Of a stretch of DNA of 64,000 nt, positions 7,452-16,813 are shown piece after piece. The first letter of the stretch is position 1, and each line of letters opens with the position of its first letter. Source of the stretch: Streptomyces cellostaticus (GTDB taxonomy: Bacteria > Actinomycetota > Actinomycetes > Streptomycetales > Streptomycetaceae). The position numbers and the translations under genes were made by a program. Where the stretch lies: the NCBI RefSeq assembly GCF_001513965.1, contig NZ_KQ948043.1:1-64000 (forward strand). Reading direction: 5' to 3'. The notes under the pieces are model-generated. The model saw only the letters and a program-made list of their open reading frames with translations. It was not told where the DNA came from and ran no database searches.

Positions 7452-8501
7452 TCAGGCGGCGGTGCCGGAACCCGTGGCCTTGCGGCGGCGCACCACGAAC
7501 ACCGCGCCCGCGCCGAGCGCCACGGCGGCGCCGCCCGCCAGCGCGATCACCGGCAGTGCGGAGCTGGAGCCGGTCTGGGCGAGGTGGCCCTGCGGTTCGA
7601 TCTTCGTGTTGCCGGCCGGCTGCTTCGGCAGCGGCTTCTTGCCGCCCTGCGGCTTGGCGTCGCCGGAGTTGCCAGGGGTCGTGCCGGCCTTGAGGATGTC
7701 GAACTCGTAGTAGCTGTCGTCGCCGGAGAAGACGCAGTTGCCCTTGTCGTCGGCGTACATGCCGATGCTGATGGCGTAACCGAGGCCGGCCGGGGCGGTC
7801 TTGTCCACGGCCAGGCGCAGGTCGATGGAGAAGGACTCGTGGGCCTTGACGTCGGTGTAGCCGAGGTACCCGGCGCCGTCGTCGTTCTCGTCCAGGGAGA
7901 TGCCGACCCACTTGCCGGAGGACGGGTCCTGGTACTGCACGGTGAGGTGGCTGGTGTCGATGAAGTAGTCGTTCTCGTTCATCTGGGCTGTGAACACACC
8001 GAGGTCGACGCGCTGGTAGGCGCGGTCACCGGTGTTGTTCACGTTCAGCTTGAAGCTGTGGAAGCCGCTGCCCGCCACGACCTTCGAGGGCAGACCGGAG
8101 AGGCTGGTGTGCAGGTTCTTGTCGCTCTTGGGGTTGTCGCTGTCGCACTCGACCGGGCCCGCCGACTGGGAGGCGGACGCCGTAGGAGTGGCGGACACCG
8201 TGGTCGACACGGGGGCGCTGGACGAGGCGGACTCGGCGGCGGCAGGCACGTTTTCGTCGGCCGCCGGTGTGGTGTCGACGGCCTCCGGCGTCGTCTCGTC
8301 CGCGGCCGGGATGGTGTCCTCGGCGGCCGGCGTCGTGTCGTCGGTGACGGCAGTGGACTGGTCGTCGATGGGAGCCGTTTCGCTGACGGTGGGCGACGGG
8401 CTGTCGTCGTCCGTCGCGTAGGCGGCCGGGGCCGCCAGCAGGACGGCCGGAGCCATGGCAGCCGTCGAGGCGGCGAGAGCCAGGGAGCGGCGAAGCTTCA
8501 T
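7452..8501 (-). CDS. LAXTG-anchored cell surface protein
   Basis: A 349-residue sortase substrate. It starts with a signal peptide (MKLRRSLALAASTAAMAPAV, cleavage near AYA) followed by a Ser/Thr/Pro/acidic repeat-rich region (about 32-105) of TTPAADE-like units. A beta-rich folded domain (about 110-260) comes next, then a Lys/Pro/Gly linker and the sorting signal LAQTG at residue 307. A hydrophobic span and RRR complete it. LAXTG is recognised by the class E sortases of Streptomyces, so the protein should be covalently attached to the wall. The folded domain is unidentified. The ATG at 8501 is the only sensible start. Confidence 0.85.
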   Translation of the reverse strand: MKLRRSLALAASTAAMAPAVLLAAPAAYATDDDSPSPTVSETAPIDDQSTAVTDDTTPAAEDTIPAADETTPEAVDTTPAADENVPAAAESASSSAPVSTTVSATPTASASQSAGPVECDSDNPKSDKNLHTSLSGLPSKVVAGSGFHSFKLNVNNTGDRAYQRVDLGVFTAQMNENDYFIDTSHLTVQYQDPSSGKWVGISLDENDDGAGYLGYTDVKAHESFSIDLRLAVDKTAPAGLGYAISIGMYADDKGNCVFSGDDSYYEFDILKAGTTPGNSGDAKPQGGKKPLPKQPAGNTKIEPQGHLAQTGSSSALPVIALAGGAAVALGAGAVFVVRRRKATGSGTAA

Positions 8502-8571
8502 GCGAACCTCAGGGCGGGAGTGAGCGGCGTATACGCAATGACGACCCTGAGTGGCGGAAAACGGTTGTCTG

Positions 8572-8586
8572 GAAATCGTAGATTTC
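8572..8586. promoter_or_regulatory. GAAATC-TAC-GATTTC type palindrome
   Basis: Forward strand GAAATCGTAGATTTC is a perfect six-base inverted repeat with a three-base centre. It lies 71 bases upstream of the surface-protein start codon, in the only AT-rich part of this intergenic region, so it may be an operator for that gene. Confidence 0.35.
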
Positions 8587-9137
8587 TTGCATGACCTGCA
8601 TCACACCCCCCCTTCTTCGGTGGGGGGAGCCAGCCAACGCTGCCCGCTCGCAGGCGGACGGTTCCCTGGGCCGGACTCCCCGATGGTTCGCTCATCGATG
8701 ACCTTTTCGACCAGAACCGGCCAGAGTGGGAAGGCCCTCTGGATGCCGGCCGCTCAGCAGTCCGTCAACGATGCCGGTGACGAAGCGGCCGGCCGCGCGC
8801 CACAGCGTGAATTCGGGGCGGGACGGCAGCTGCGGTACTGCTGACGAACCGAGGAAGGCGCAAGGGGCGAGAACGGGCAGCTGCTTTGGGCCCATGGGTA
8901 CGCGGGTCGCGGGCTTGTGCCACACCGCCTGGGGCGCTCGGCCGAACGGGGCCGCTCAACGGAGCCGAATACGAAGCGACGCGGCATGCGGGAGGCGGAA
9001 GCCGGTCGCCGGTCCCATCATCTCGGAGTATGGCGGTGGTTCCCCCGCGGGGCTGATCACGTCGCCCAGGCCTCGTGCCATGTGGCCATCCGAGACAGCC
9101 ACACAGGCTGATGGAACGTGCTGCGGAGCGCGTGACG
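8587..9137. other. intergenic, no convincing gene
   Basis: About 550 bases between the divergent surface protein and the membrane protein genes. Reading frames here have the composition of GC shadow. A minus-strand frame at 8692-8925 (LWRAAGRFVTGIVDGLLSG) has a protein-like stretch that could be a decayed fragment, but I cannot assign it. Confidence 0.4.
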
Positions 9138-9680
9138 ATGGGGCGCATGAGCATGCAGTCGACCCCGTCCCCTGTTGTCATCCCCGCAGCGCCAGCCCCT
9201 CGTTGGGCGGTCTTGGCCGCGCATCTGACCACCCTGGTGGTCTTGCCGAGCAGTCTGTGGCGCATCGTCCTGGTGCTCGGATACCCGGCTGGTTACAGCG
9301 ACGCGGGCTTCACCGGCTTCGAGACGATGGGGGCGAAGGTGTGGATGCTGACACTCAGCATGCTCTGCGAGCTGGGTGCCTTCCTGACGATTGGTCTGGT
9401 ACGGCCCTGGGGCGAGGTCGTGCCGCGCTGGATACCGCTGATCGGCGGGCGAAGAGTCCGTCCTATGGCTGCGGTCGTCCCCGCCGCCTCCGGGGCAGTC
9501 GCGCTGACCCTGCTCTGGGCCAATGTTCCGTGGTGGTGGACATACCCGCACGCCGACATGACGCGCATCGGGAACCTGATCGTCGGCACTCTCTACCAGC
9601 CGTTGGTCCTCTGGGGCCCGCTGCTTGCTGCCGTCACCCTCTCCTACTACCGCCGCCACCGTTCCCCACGTCGCCAGTGA
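9138..9680 (+). CDS. four-helix integral membrane protein
   Basis: A 180-residue membrane protein with about four spans: WAVLAAHLTTLVVLPSSLW, VWMLTLSMLCELGAFLTIG, an AAVVPAASGAVALTLLWANV span, and LVLWGPLLAAVTLSYYRRH. A basic tail (RRHRSPRRQ) is predicted on the cytoplasmic side. I chose the ATG at 9138, nine bases after GCGGAG; further ATGs at 9147 and 9153 and an upstream one at 9075 are possible. The architecture is seen in uncharacterised Streptomyces proteins; no catalytic motif is visible. It stands alone. Confidence 0.75.
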   Translation: MGRMSMQSTPSPVVIPAAPAPRWAVLAAHLTTLVVLPSSLWRIVLVLGYPAGYSDAGFTGFETMGAKVWMLTLSMLCELGAFLTIGLVRPWGEVVPRWIPLIGGRRVRPMAAVVPAASGAVALTLLWANVPWWWTYPHADMTRIGNLIVGTLYQPLVLWGPLLAAVTLSYYRRHRSPRRQ

Positions 9681-9955
9681 GTGCCTGGCCTGCCTTGTGG
9701 CGTGCGACTGGATTCGGTGACAAGCGGGCTGGCGGTCGCGGCGCGAGTCGGCCGAGGCTCGGCGGGGGCATCGCCGCCACCTCTGCCCCTGACCGGCCTT
9801 GATCAACGTATGGAATCAGCTGCTCTGGCGGCCCGCTCGATCATCGCGCACCCGGCTTCCCAGCCATCGCTGTCGTGCCCGTGCATTCACCGACAGCGGT
9901 GTCAGCTACGGCTGCGCCGAGTCGCCGGCGACCTGCTTCCAGCCGGCGCTACACC

Positions 9956-9997
9956 GCACGAGGAAGGGCCGTCTCCAGCGGGGGCGGCCCTTCGTGC
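9956..9997 (+). terminator. stem-loop terminator-like hairpin
   Basis: GCACGAGGAAGGGCCG (9956-9971) pairs with CGGCCCTTCGTGC (9985-9997), apart from a bulge, leaving a 13-base loop. It lies between two plus-strand genes. There is no long T-run, as is common for Streptomyces terminators. I see no convincing gene in the rest of 9681-10146. Confidence 0.5.
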
Positions 9998-10146
9998 TGC
10001 CCGCATCCCAGCCGGCTCACAGGACATCACGGCGGCAGGCCATCCGCCGTGCGGAGTCGGCACGCGCGCTTCCGGATGAGGCTGCTGAGCAGACATTGCA
10101 GTGAAACCCGTTCGACCTGGTTGCCTGCTTGAAGAGATCCTTGGGC

Positions 10147-10698
10147 ATGGAATTCTTCTGCTACCACCGCGACCGGCCCGGCTCTCTGCCGCTGCGCGAC
10201 GAACTGCTGGAAGAGCATTGGTCGTATATGGACCGGTACGCGAAGGAGATGATCGCCCGGGGCCCGACCCTCGCCGACGACGGCGACACCCCCACCGGCA
10301 GCGTGCACATCCTCGACCTGCCCGATCCCGCCGCGGCCCGCACGTTCGCCTTCGACGAGCCGAACTACCAGGCCGGTGTCTACCGGGACGTGCTGCTGCG
10401 ACGGTGGCGCAACACGCTGGGGCGCACCATGTGGGACTTCCCCGGCGGCCGGACCGGCGGCAACCGGTACCTGGTGCTCGGCGTCGGCACGGGGCAGGCC
10501 GCCGATCTCGAGGTGCCGCCGGACCGGGGCGAGTTGATCGCCTACGGGCCGCTTCTGTCCGACGACGGCGCCACCTGGCTGGGCACGGCGGTGTTGGTCC
10601 GAGCGCCGGACCCGGACACGGCACGCGCCATCCTGACGCCGGACCGGTACGCCGACATCGAGGTGCACAACTGGCAGTTCGGCGGGCGCCCGTCCTGA
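10147..10698 (+). CDS. YCII-related domain protein
   Basis: A 183-residue cytosolic protein with a YciI-like ferredoxin-fold first half: MEFFCYHRDRPGS, then EEHWSYMDRYAKEMIARGPT, a VHILDLPDPAAARTFAFDEP block and the C-terminal GVYRDVLLRRW. The second half repeats a weaker version (GELIAYGPLLSDDG, RAPDPDTARAILTPDRYA, EVHNWQFGGRP), so it looks like a tandem or extended YCII protein of about twice the single-domain length. Reactions of the family are poorly defined. The start ATG at 10147 follows GAAGAGA; a TTG at 10129 is less likely. Confidence 0.82.
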   Translation: MEFFCYHRDRPGSLPLRDELLEEHWSYMDRYAKEMIARGPTLADDGDTPTGSVHILDLPDPAAARTFAFDEPNYQAGVYRDVLLRRWRNTLGRTMWDFPGGRTGGNRYLVLGVGTGQAADLEVPPDRGELIAYGPLLSDDGATWLGTAVLVRAPDPDTARAILTPDRYADIEVHNWQFGGRPS

Positions 10699-10790
10699 CC
10701 GAGGATGACCCTACCCGCCGCACGCAGCCGATCCACCGACTGAAGATGCGTGATCCAATGGGTCCCGGGCGACAAGGGAGTACAGGGTTC

Positions 10791-11207
10791 ATGGGTGGAT
10801 TGATCGGGGCGGGCGTTCCGCTGCTGCTCGGGACGGTGTTCATGGCTGTCGGCCTCATCATCCGGCGCCGGACACGGAGGCTGCGGCAGGAGGGAGCAAA
10901 GGCCCGCGGGACGGTCGTCCGGCTGATGACCCGGCGCGACATGGATACGAACAGCACGATGTACAGCCCGGTGGTCCAGTGGGTGACCGGCGACGGCCGG
11001 ACGGTCGAGACCGCGTCCCCGATCGCCAGTAGCACGGTCGGCGACCTCCGCCCGGGCGCGGCCGTGACTGTGTTCTACGACCCGGACAACCCGAAACGGA
11101 TGCTCATCGACGGCTACCACGGCGGTGCGCTGGTTGTCGTCTTCTGCGCTGTGGGGGCCGTGGCTCTGGTGGCCGGCCTCCTCGTCGTCTGGTTCCTCGT
11201 CACCTGA
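10791..11207 (+). CDS. DUF3592 membrane protein
   Basis: A 138-residue protein with an N-terminal span (LLLGTVFMAVGLII), a basic stop-transfer (RRRTRRLRQ), a soluble beta-rich region and a C-terminal span (VVVFCAVGAVALVAGLLVV). In the soluble region the blocks ARGTVVRLM, YSPVVQW, RTVETASP and GAAVTVFYDPDNPKR match the DUF3592 pattern, where a YDP.NP motif is diagnostic. Function is unknown; such proteins are often near envelope genes. GGGAG lies ten bases before the ATG at 10791, and an in-frame ATG at 10746 is poorer. Confidence 0.82.
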   Translation: MGGLIGAGVPLLLGTVFMAVGLIIRRRTRRLRQEGAKARGTVVRLMTRRDMDTNSTMYSPVVQWVTGDGRTVETASPIASSTVGDLRPGAAVTVFYDPDNPKRMLIDGYHGGALVVVFCAVGAVALVAGLLVVWFLVT

Positions 11208-11540
11208 CGGGCGGCGGCACCGGGTGCGCACATGCCGACTCCTCCCGACCGTCCCTTTCGACGCCTTCGCAGCGTTGTCCGGACGGCCAGTACTCCAGCA
11301 TGTCCACGACGGCGGAGACGATGGCGCCGACCGTGACGCGGCTTTCGCCGTTCGCGTCGAGGCGGGGGTGTCGCGGGCTTCGGCGCGCCAGGCGCCGGTG
11401 CGCTCACCCGGGACGAGATACACCGGCGGCGGGCTGACATACGTCCACGCCACCGGGGTGTCTGGTAAAGGTCGGTGAGGCGGCGTCGGCTGTGCGGGGC
11501 GCCGGGCATCGGCGACGGCCCGCTGGAGCCCCTCAGACAT
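11200..11540 (-). pseudogene. hypothetical protein, apparently frameshifted
   Basis: Two minus-strand frames join smoothly near 11345. The first, from ATG 11540, gives MSEGLQRAVADARRPAQP, VAWTYVSPPPVYLVPGERTG and AWRAEARDTPA. The second continues RLDANGESRVTVGAIVSAVV and DMLEYWPSGQRCEGVERDG to a TGA at 11200. Both halves are protein-like and the opposite frames are not, so I read a protein of about 110 residues broken by one indel (a real mutation or an assembly error). No family is recognised. It overlaps the end of the DUF3592 gene by a few bases. Confidence 0.4.
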
Positions 11541-11756
11541 CGCCCGGTCGATGCGGCTGAGCCGCGCCCGCTCGACACGCTGAGGCAGTCAGAGCGGGCC
11601 GGGCCAACGCGGCGCTACACCGCCTGGACGCTGGTCATGACCCCGCCGATCTTTGTCGGTGGGATGGGGGTCGTCGGCGGCTGGACCATCGCGCGTACGC
11701 TCCCGACCACGGCACCGGTCGCCGAGCGAGCATCGTCAATCATCACGGGGAGCTAC

Positions 11757-13256
11757 GTGCCATCTTTCGTCTACCAGATCACCAAGTACGACCCTGCCGA
11801 TCGCGACGAGCATGGCAACTACACAGGCGTTGAGGACTCGACCAGCGACCACGGGCCAGTGGAGTCCGCCTACTTGGAGGCTGTCGCCGCCTTCGCCGCG
11901 GCCACAGGCATCGACCACCTGGCCGTTCGCGAGCCGCAGATCGCCGGCTTTGCCCATTTCGGCCTGGAGCCGGCGATCGAGGGCCACGGTCTGGACGGTC
12001 TCTTCCCACCCGACCTCACAGGCTTCTACGACGGCGCAGAGGTTTCCCTCTCCGTCGGCCTGGAGCTGGTTCGGGCCATGCTCCGCGACAACGGCGCCTG
12101 GTGCCGTCTGGAAGTCGAGGACGCGTTCTCCGTGCACGTCGGGTGGGACCAGTACGTCTATGTCAGTAGCTGCAAGCCCTGCGAGAGCGCTCTTGCACGC
12201 ACCCGGGCACTCGGACTCTTCCCGGAGCGCTTGCAGGCCTCGCCCTACGATGCGGGCTTCGATGAGGTCGGCGCTCAACGACCTGCCGACGAAGACTTCT
12301 GGGCCCGTCTGCGCTGGTCCCTCGCCATGCGGCAAGCAGCCATATTGGAGGAGGGGTACGTCGACAACGCCTCCCGCTGGCACCGCCTCACGGAGAACAC
12401 TCTCGAAACGGTACGCACCAGGCTCACCCCTCGTGCCAAGCTGACCGTATGGCCGGACCTGTCCGACGACGTCGATGCAGTTCTCGCCACGCTCCCCGAC
12501 GAAGGCCCTGTGGAGTTCGTCTGGGAAGACGGGGCCGGGGCGATCACCAGCACGATCGCCCACGAGACCGAGTACCAGGCGCTGGCGGCACAGGTGGCGG
12601 GTGCTCGGGCCGCTGCTGCTCTGCCCCTGGACGTCGAGGCACGTCACCCTTTGTTCACCGCTGTCGTGCCCGACAGTGACGGCGTTCTGCGGGCCAGGTG
12701 GAGGACGGAACAGACCCCCAGCGACCGGCACTGGGCCCTTCTGAAGACCCTCCGTCGCGGACAGATCGTCACCGGCATGGTCACGGAGATTGCCAGCTCC
12801 GGTGTGACGTTCGTGAACATCGGCGGCTTCACCGCAATGATCAATATTCCAGAGCTGTCCTGGAGGCGCATCGATCACCCGTCCGACATCGTGACCGTCG
12901 GGCAGGAGATCTCCGCCGAGATCCTCGACGTCGACTTGGTGAGAGAGCGTGTGCCGCTCTCTTTGAAGGCCTTGCAGAAGGACCCGATGCAGCAGCTCGT
13001 GCAGCAGGTCGGCCGGATTGTGACCGGTGTCGTGACCGAGCTTGTGCCGTTCGGCGCCTTCGTCCGTATCGAAGACAGAGACGAAGGCCTCGAAGGACTC
13101 GTACACATCACCGAGTTGTCCGAGGAACCCGTTGCCGACCCCGGCGACGTGATCCAGGTCGGTGACCCCCTCCTCGTGAAGATCCTCGACGTCGACCCCA
13201 CCCGACGCCGCATCGCGCTCTCCCACCTGCAGGCTCTCGCGCACGGAGGACCTTGA
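11757..13256 (+). CDS. S1 RNA-binding domain protein
   Basis: A 499-residue protein. The GTG at 11757 gives the start MPSFVYQITKYDPADRDEHG, which I recognise as the conserved N-terminus of a Streptomyces S1-domain family, and GGGGAG lies just upstream. The N-terminal 320 residues are a family-specific region with no catalytic motif I know. Two S1 (OB-fold) domains follow, at about 330-402 (RRGQIVTGMVTEIASSG) and 417-490 (VGRIVTGVVTELVPFGAFVR with EGLVHITELS). Ribosomal S1 has more repeats, so this is not rpsA but an accessory RNA-binding protein, perhaps ribosome-associated. Longer upstream starts are open but lack conservation. Confidence 0.85.
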   Translation: MPSFVYQITKYDPADRDEHGNYTGVEDSTSDHGPVESAYLEAVAAFAAATGIDHLAVREPQIAGFAHFGLEPAIEGHGLDGLFPPDLTGFYDGAEVSLSVGLELVRAMLRDNGAWCRLEVEDAFSVHVGWDQYVYVSSCKPCESALARTRALGLFPERLQASPYDAGFDEVGAQRPADEDFWARLRWSLAMRQAAILEEGYVDNASRWHRLTENTLETVRTRLTPRAKLTVWPDLSDDVDAVLATLPDEGPVEFVWEDGAGAITSTIAHETEYQALAAQVAGARAAAALPLDVEARHPLFTAVVPDSDGVLRARWRTEQTPSDRHWALLKTLRRGQIVTGMVTEIASSGVTFVNIGGFTAMINIPELSWRRIDHPSDIVTVGQEISAEILDVDLVRERVPLSLKALQKDPMQQLVQQVGRIVTGVVTELVPFGAFVRIEDRDEGLEGLVHITELSEEPVADPGDVIQVGDPLLVKILDVDPTRRRIALSHLQALAHGGP

Positions 13257-13509
13257 CCAGCCGGGAACACGTCCTTATGGGACCGTTGCGGCACGAGCGA
13301 GTCCGTTGCGGCCCAGAACCGCCTGTCGGACTGGTGCGACTCATGCCTCGGGCGGCCCGTGCACCTGGCTGACAACCTGTTCGTCCTCGCCGCCGCCCCA
13401 CACTGAGACCACCATCATGGTCAGGTCCAGCGCCGGGCGGCGGTGGCGGACTTCGGCCGACAAAGGCATATTGCCTGACGCGGCACCAGCCCTGACCTTC
13501 TTCGTGCTG

Positions 13510-13749
13510 CTACATCGGCCATCCCGCCAACCGCTGCTGGGCCAGGGGGCTGTACGAGGGAGTCTCGTGCGCCTTGCACCCCTGTGTGGGCCGCGGACGG
13601 GCCTCGAGAAGCTGCATGTCGCCGATGTAGATCGGCGTAGTGCACTGGTCAGGTCCGGTGTTGGGAGCGGGGGCGGCTTGGGCGACGCCGGTGGCCAGCA
13701 GCAGGCCTGCCAGTACGGCTGTGGTGATGGCGGTGGCGGTTCGTGACAT
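13510..13749 (-). CDS. small secreted protein
   Basis: A 79-residue exported peptide-like protein. AAAGGA sits six bases before the ATG at 13749; the ATG at 13755 would leave no spacing. The signal peptide MSRTATAITTAVLAGLLLAT ends in AQA. The mature part is about 55 residues with two Cys (DQC and QGC) that could form a disulfide. No family is recognised. It points away from the S1-domain gene, and a gap of about 250 bases without genes separates them. Confidence 0.62.
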   Translation of the reverse strand: MSRTATAITTAVLAGLLLATGVAQAAPAPNTGPDQCTTPIYIGDMQLLEARPRPTQGCKAHETPSYSPLAQQRLAGWPM

Positions 13750-13939
13750 GATCATCCTTTCGTGCGGGACCGGCCTTCAGCCGCTCCGCCAGGATCATGG
13801 CGGCCTGGTGCGCCGCCATAGGTACCCTCGCCGTGCCGGCCGCGAAGATCACCCGAAAGTCATGCGGCCCGGCGGTGGTAGGGCGAACTCACCGTCCGAG
13901 ACCGGGTCCTCGCTCAGCTCGGAGGCCGGATGCCTGAAG

Positions 13940-14122
13940 TCACCGGCCGCCCACGGTGACGATGACGGTAATCATGGCGGCGAACACCCCAGCTCCGGTG
14001 AGAGCGACGGTCAGCGGCTGGCTCAGGGCCGGTCGGCGGTGGACGGCGTACGCGAGTGCGCTGACGAGCATCAGGCCGACCAGACCGAGGAGCAGGACGA
14101 CCAGCAGGGCGAGCGTGGACAC
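13940..14122 (-). CDS. small two-span membrane protein
   Basis: A 60-residue protein starting at GTG 14122 after a GGGGGGAA site. Two hydrophobic helices (LALLVVLLLGLVGLMLVSA and VALTGAGVFAAMITVIVT) flank a short basic loop, AVHRRPALSQP. Proteins of this size and pattern recur in Streptomyces without known function. The 190 bases between it and the secreted peptide gene hold nothing else. Confidence 0.6.
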   Translation of the reverse strand: MSTLALLVVLLLGLVGLMLVSALAYAVHRRPALSQPLTVALTGAGVFAAMITVIVTVGGR

Positions 14123-14385
14123 GGACGGTTCCCCCCTTGGGGTTCGGGCACGCAGCGAACTGCCTGCGGAAGCAGATGATCACCCGACGCCCTTGTGTCT
14201 CGTGCGGAGAGGCCCGGGCAGGTGGCGTCAGGCTGAACGGCGGTGCGGCTGGCGCCGCGACCGCGTCATGCATCCAGCAGAGCTCGCCAGGCCCGGGGAA
14301 ACCTAGTGATCCGTACGGCATCGCATGCCCTCGGACACAGCCGGTACGGAGCCGTACGACGCCGCACGGATCTCGAACGGCGCTG

Positions 14386-14423
14386 ACGTTCAGGAACGTT
14401 CAGCGTAGTTCGTGGACGTTCAG
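14386..14423. promoter_or_regulatory. three phased ACGTTCAG direct repeats
   Basis: ACGTTCAG occurs at 14386-14393, 14396-14403 and 14416-14423. The spacings are 10 and 20 bases, one and two helical turns, so all copies face the same side of the DNA. They lie 47-84 bases before the HTH/coiled-coil gene and end at a run of C, which suggests cooperative binding by a regulator, perhaps its own product. Confidence 0.5.
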
Positions 14424-14469
14424 CACCCCCCTGCTTACCGTTGGTTCGGTGACAGACAGGGGGGTGCCG

Positions 14470-15270
14470 GTGAATCAGGAGAAGCCCGAGGTCGACACGG
14501 AGGACGCGGAGGCCATTGCCGCGTACGACGCGGCGCTGCGTGACTTCACCATCGAGTTGAACCGGCTGCACATCGCCTTCGGTGCGCCGTCCTACGCGGT
14601 GATCGCCAAGGCGTCGTTACGGCCCAAGCTGACCAAGGCAGGCCTCAATGAGGCGTTGTCCGGGAAGCGGTTGCCCTCGGTGGACTCGCTGCTGGAGTTC
14701 GTCCGTGTGGTGAGTGGCCCGCTGCCTCCGCCTGCTGACGCCCCGGCTCCGCGCTGTCATCCCGAACTGGCTGACGTCTGGCGGGCCCGGTGGCAGGAGG
14801 TGAAGTTCGCGCAACGGCGGGCACAGGCACCCTGGCGGCGGCTTCGAGACACCGTGCGCGAAACCCTCGACGAGGCGTATCGCGAGGCCCAGGCCGTACG
14901 TGCGGCGGCCTACGAGGAGGCCGAACGCATAGTTTCGGAGGCCCGACGCGCGGTGGACGAGGTGTGGAAGCCGGAGTCTGCCGGGATCTCGGAGAGCCCG
15001 GATTTCGTTGCAGAAGGATCCGTGCTCGCCCCCGACCTCCCACCGTCCGCCTGGCTGGCGCTGCTCAGGTCCCAGCCGTTCTGGTTCGCGGTGCCCGTGG
15101 CCAGGCCCCTGTTTCCCGAGTACGGCGGTACCGTACCCATCGCCGAGTTGGCGCCCGGCAACTGGTACCTGGCAGTCGCAGTGAACCAGGCGACGTGGGA
15201 AATCCTCGCCCAGACCAAGGAGGGAGTCCGGGGACTAGTGCGCGATATCGCCGGCATCGAGGTTGGGTGA
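14470..15270 (+). CDS. HTH-like protein with central coiled coil
   Basis: A 266-residue cytosolic protein. The N-terminal part (to about residue 85) resembles an XRE-like fold: SYAVIAKASLRPKLTKAGLN then EALSGKRLPSVDSLLEFVRV, as in actinomycete proteins that use an atypical HTH. A charged amphipathic helix follows (about 115-165, RLRDTVRETLDEAYREAQAV onwards), likely a coiled coil. The C-terminal domain has PFWFAVPVARPLFPEYGG and WYLAVAVNQATWEILAQT. The GTG at 14470 follows AGGGGGG; earlier GTGs at 14449 and 14464 are in frame. Three direct repeats upstream suggest autoregulation. Function unknown. Confidence 0.72.
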   Translation: MNQEKPEVDTEDAEAIAAYDAALRDFTIELNRLHIAFGAPSYAVIAKASLRPKLTKAGLNEALSGKRLPSVDSLLEFVRVVSGPLPPPADAPAPRCHPELADVWRARWQEVKFAQRRAQAPWRRLRDTVRETLDEAYREAQAVRAAAYEEAERIVSEARRAVDEVWKPESAGISESPDFVAEGSVLAPDLPPSAWLALLRSQPFWFAVPVARPLFPEYGGTVPIAELAPGNWYLAVAVNQATWEILAQTKEGVRGLVRDIAGIEVG

Positions 15271-15943
<673 letters not shown>

Positions 15944-16678
15944 TCAGGCGCCGGTCGGCGCTGTCGCTGCGTCGTCCGTCTCCCTGAGGGAGGCCGACAG
16001 GGCGCGGGCCTCGTGTTCGGTCATCCGGGAGGTGTCGTACGGCACGGCGTTGATCCAACGCTGAGTCAGCCGGGCGATCCGCTCGCCGTACCGCTCAGCG
16101 GTGATCCGGTCGCCGCGCGATCCGGCCTGCTCCGGCCCCTGGTCGGCGTGGCTCTGGCTCATCAGACCCAGCCACGAGCCCAGCCGGTTCACATCGTCGC
16201 GGGTGCCACCGCTCCAGTTGTTGCCCGGCATGTCGCCCACGCCGATCCACTGCATGCCCAGCTGCGCGCCGAAGACCGCCAACTGCTCCAGGACCGCCAG
16301 CTTGTCGCCGCTCTGCGAGGCGGACATGGTGAACCCTCCGGCCAGCTTGTCCTTCCACGCCTGCGTCACGAACGGCGTGAACGCCGCCTCCATGAATGCC
16401 TTGAACACCGCCGACACGCTGCCCATCAGCGTCGGGCAACCGAAGACGATCGCGTCGGAGCGCTCGAGCAGCGCCAGCACCTCCGCATCGTGCCAACGGC
16501 CCGCGGTGACGTCCTCGGCCCGGATCTCGACGAGATGCACCTGAGCGCCCGGCACCAGCCGCGCGCCGTCGGCCAGGTGCTCGGCCAGGACCCGGGTGTG
16601 CCCGTGCACCGAGTGGTAGACCACCGTCACCGTGGCCATCGGCGCATCGTGCTCACGGGCAACGTCATTGACTGTCAT
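15944..16678 (-). CDS. flavodoxin-family NAD(P)H:quinone oxidoreductase (WrbA-like)
   Basis: A 244-residue flavoprotein. The FMN-binding loop is VVYHSVHGHTRVLAEHL (about 19-35), followed by AIVFGCPTLMGSVSAVFKAF, which is the WrbA/NQO-type 'G.PT..G' segment, and a WKDKLAGGFTMSASQSGDKL block. It probably reduces quinones with NAD(P)H. The ATG at 16678 is chosen; an internal ATG at 16639 also precedes the flavodoxin core. It is transcribed divergently from the LysR gene, with a 19-base palindrome between them, so it is likely the regulator's target. Confidence 0.85.
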   Translation of the reverse strand: MTVNDVAREHDAPMATVTVVYHSVHGHTRVLAEHLADGARLVPGAQVHLVEIRAEDVTAGRWHDAEVLALLERSDAIVFGCPTLMGSVSAVFKAFMEAAFTPFVTQAWKDKLAGGFTMSASQSGDKLAVLEQLAVFGAQLGMQWIGVGDMPGNNWSGGTRDDVNRLGSWLGLMSQSHADQGPEQAGSRGDRITAERYGERIARLTQRWINAVPYDTSRMTEHEARALSASLRETDDAATAPTGA

Positions 16679-16775
16679 GTGCTTTTCACTACTTCCGGTC
16701 GTGGGGTAATCCCTGCTTGCCCAGCCATCACAACCTGCGTACGGCACGGCATCAACGCCGAACTTCGGCATGCAG

Positions 16776-16794
16776 CGATCGGTCACACCGATCG
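16776..16794. promoter_or_regulatory. palindrome CGATCGGT-CAC-ACCGATCG
   Basis: A perfect eight-base inverted repeat with a three-base spacer lies 19 bases before the LysR start and 97 bases from the flavodoxin start. Its position in a divergent promoter fits a LysR or auxiliary regulator site. The core is GATCGGT and its complement. Confidence 0.55.
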
Positions 16795-16813
16795 ATCGCG
16801 TTAGCCTGGTCCC

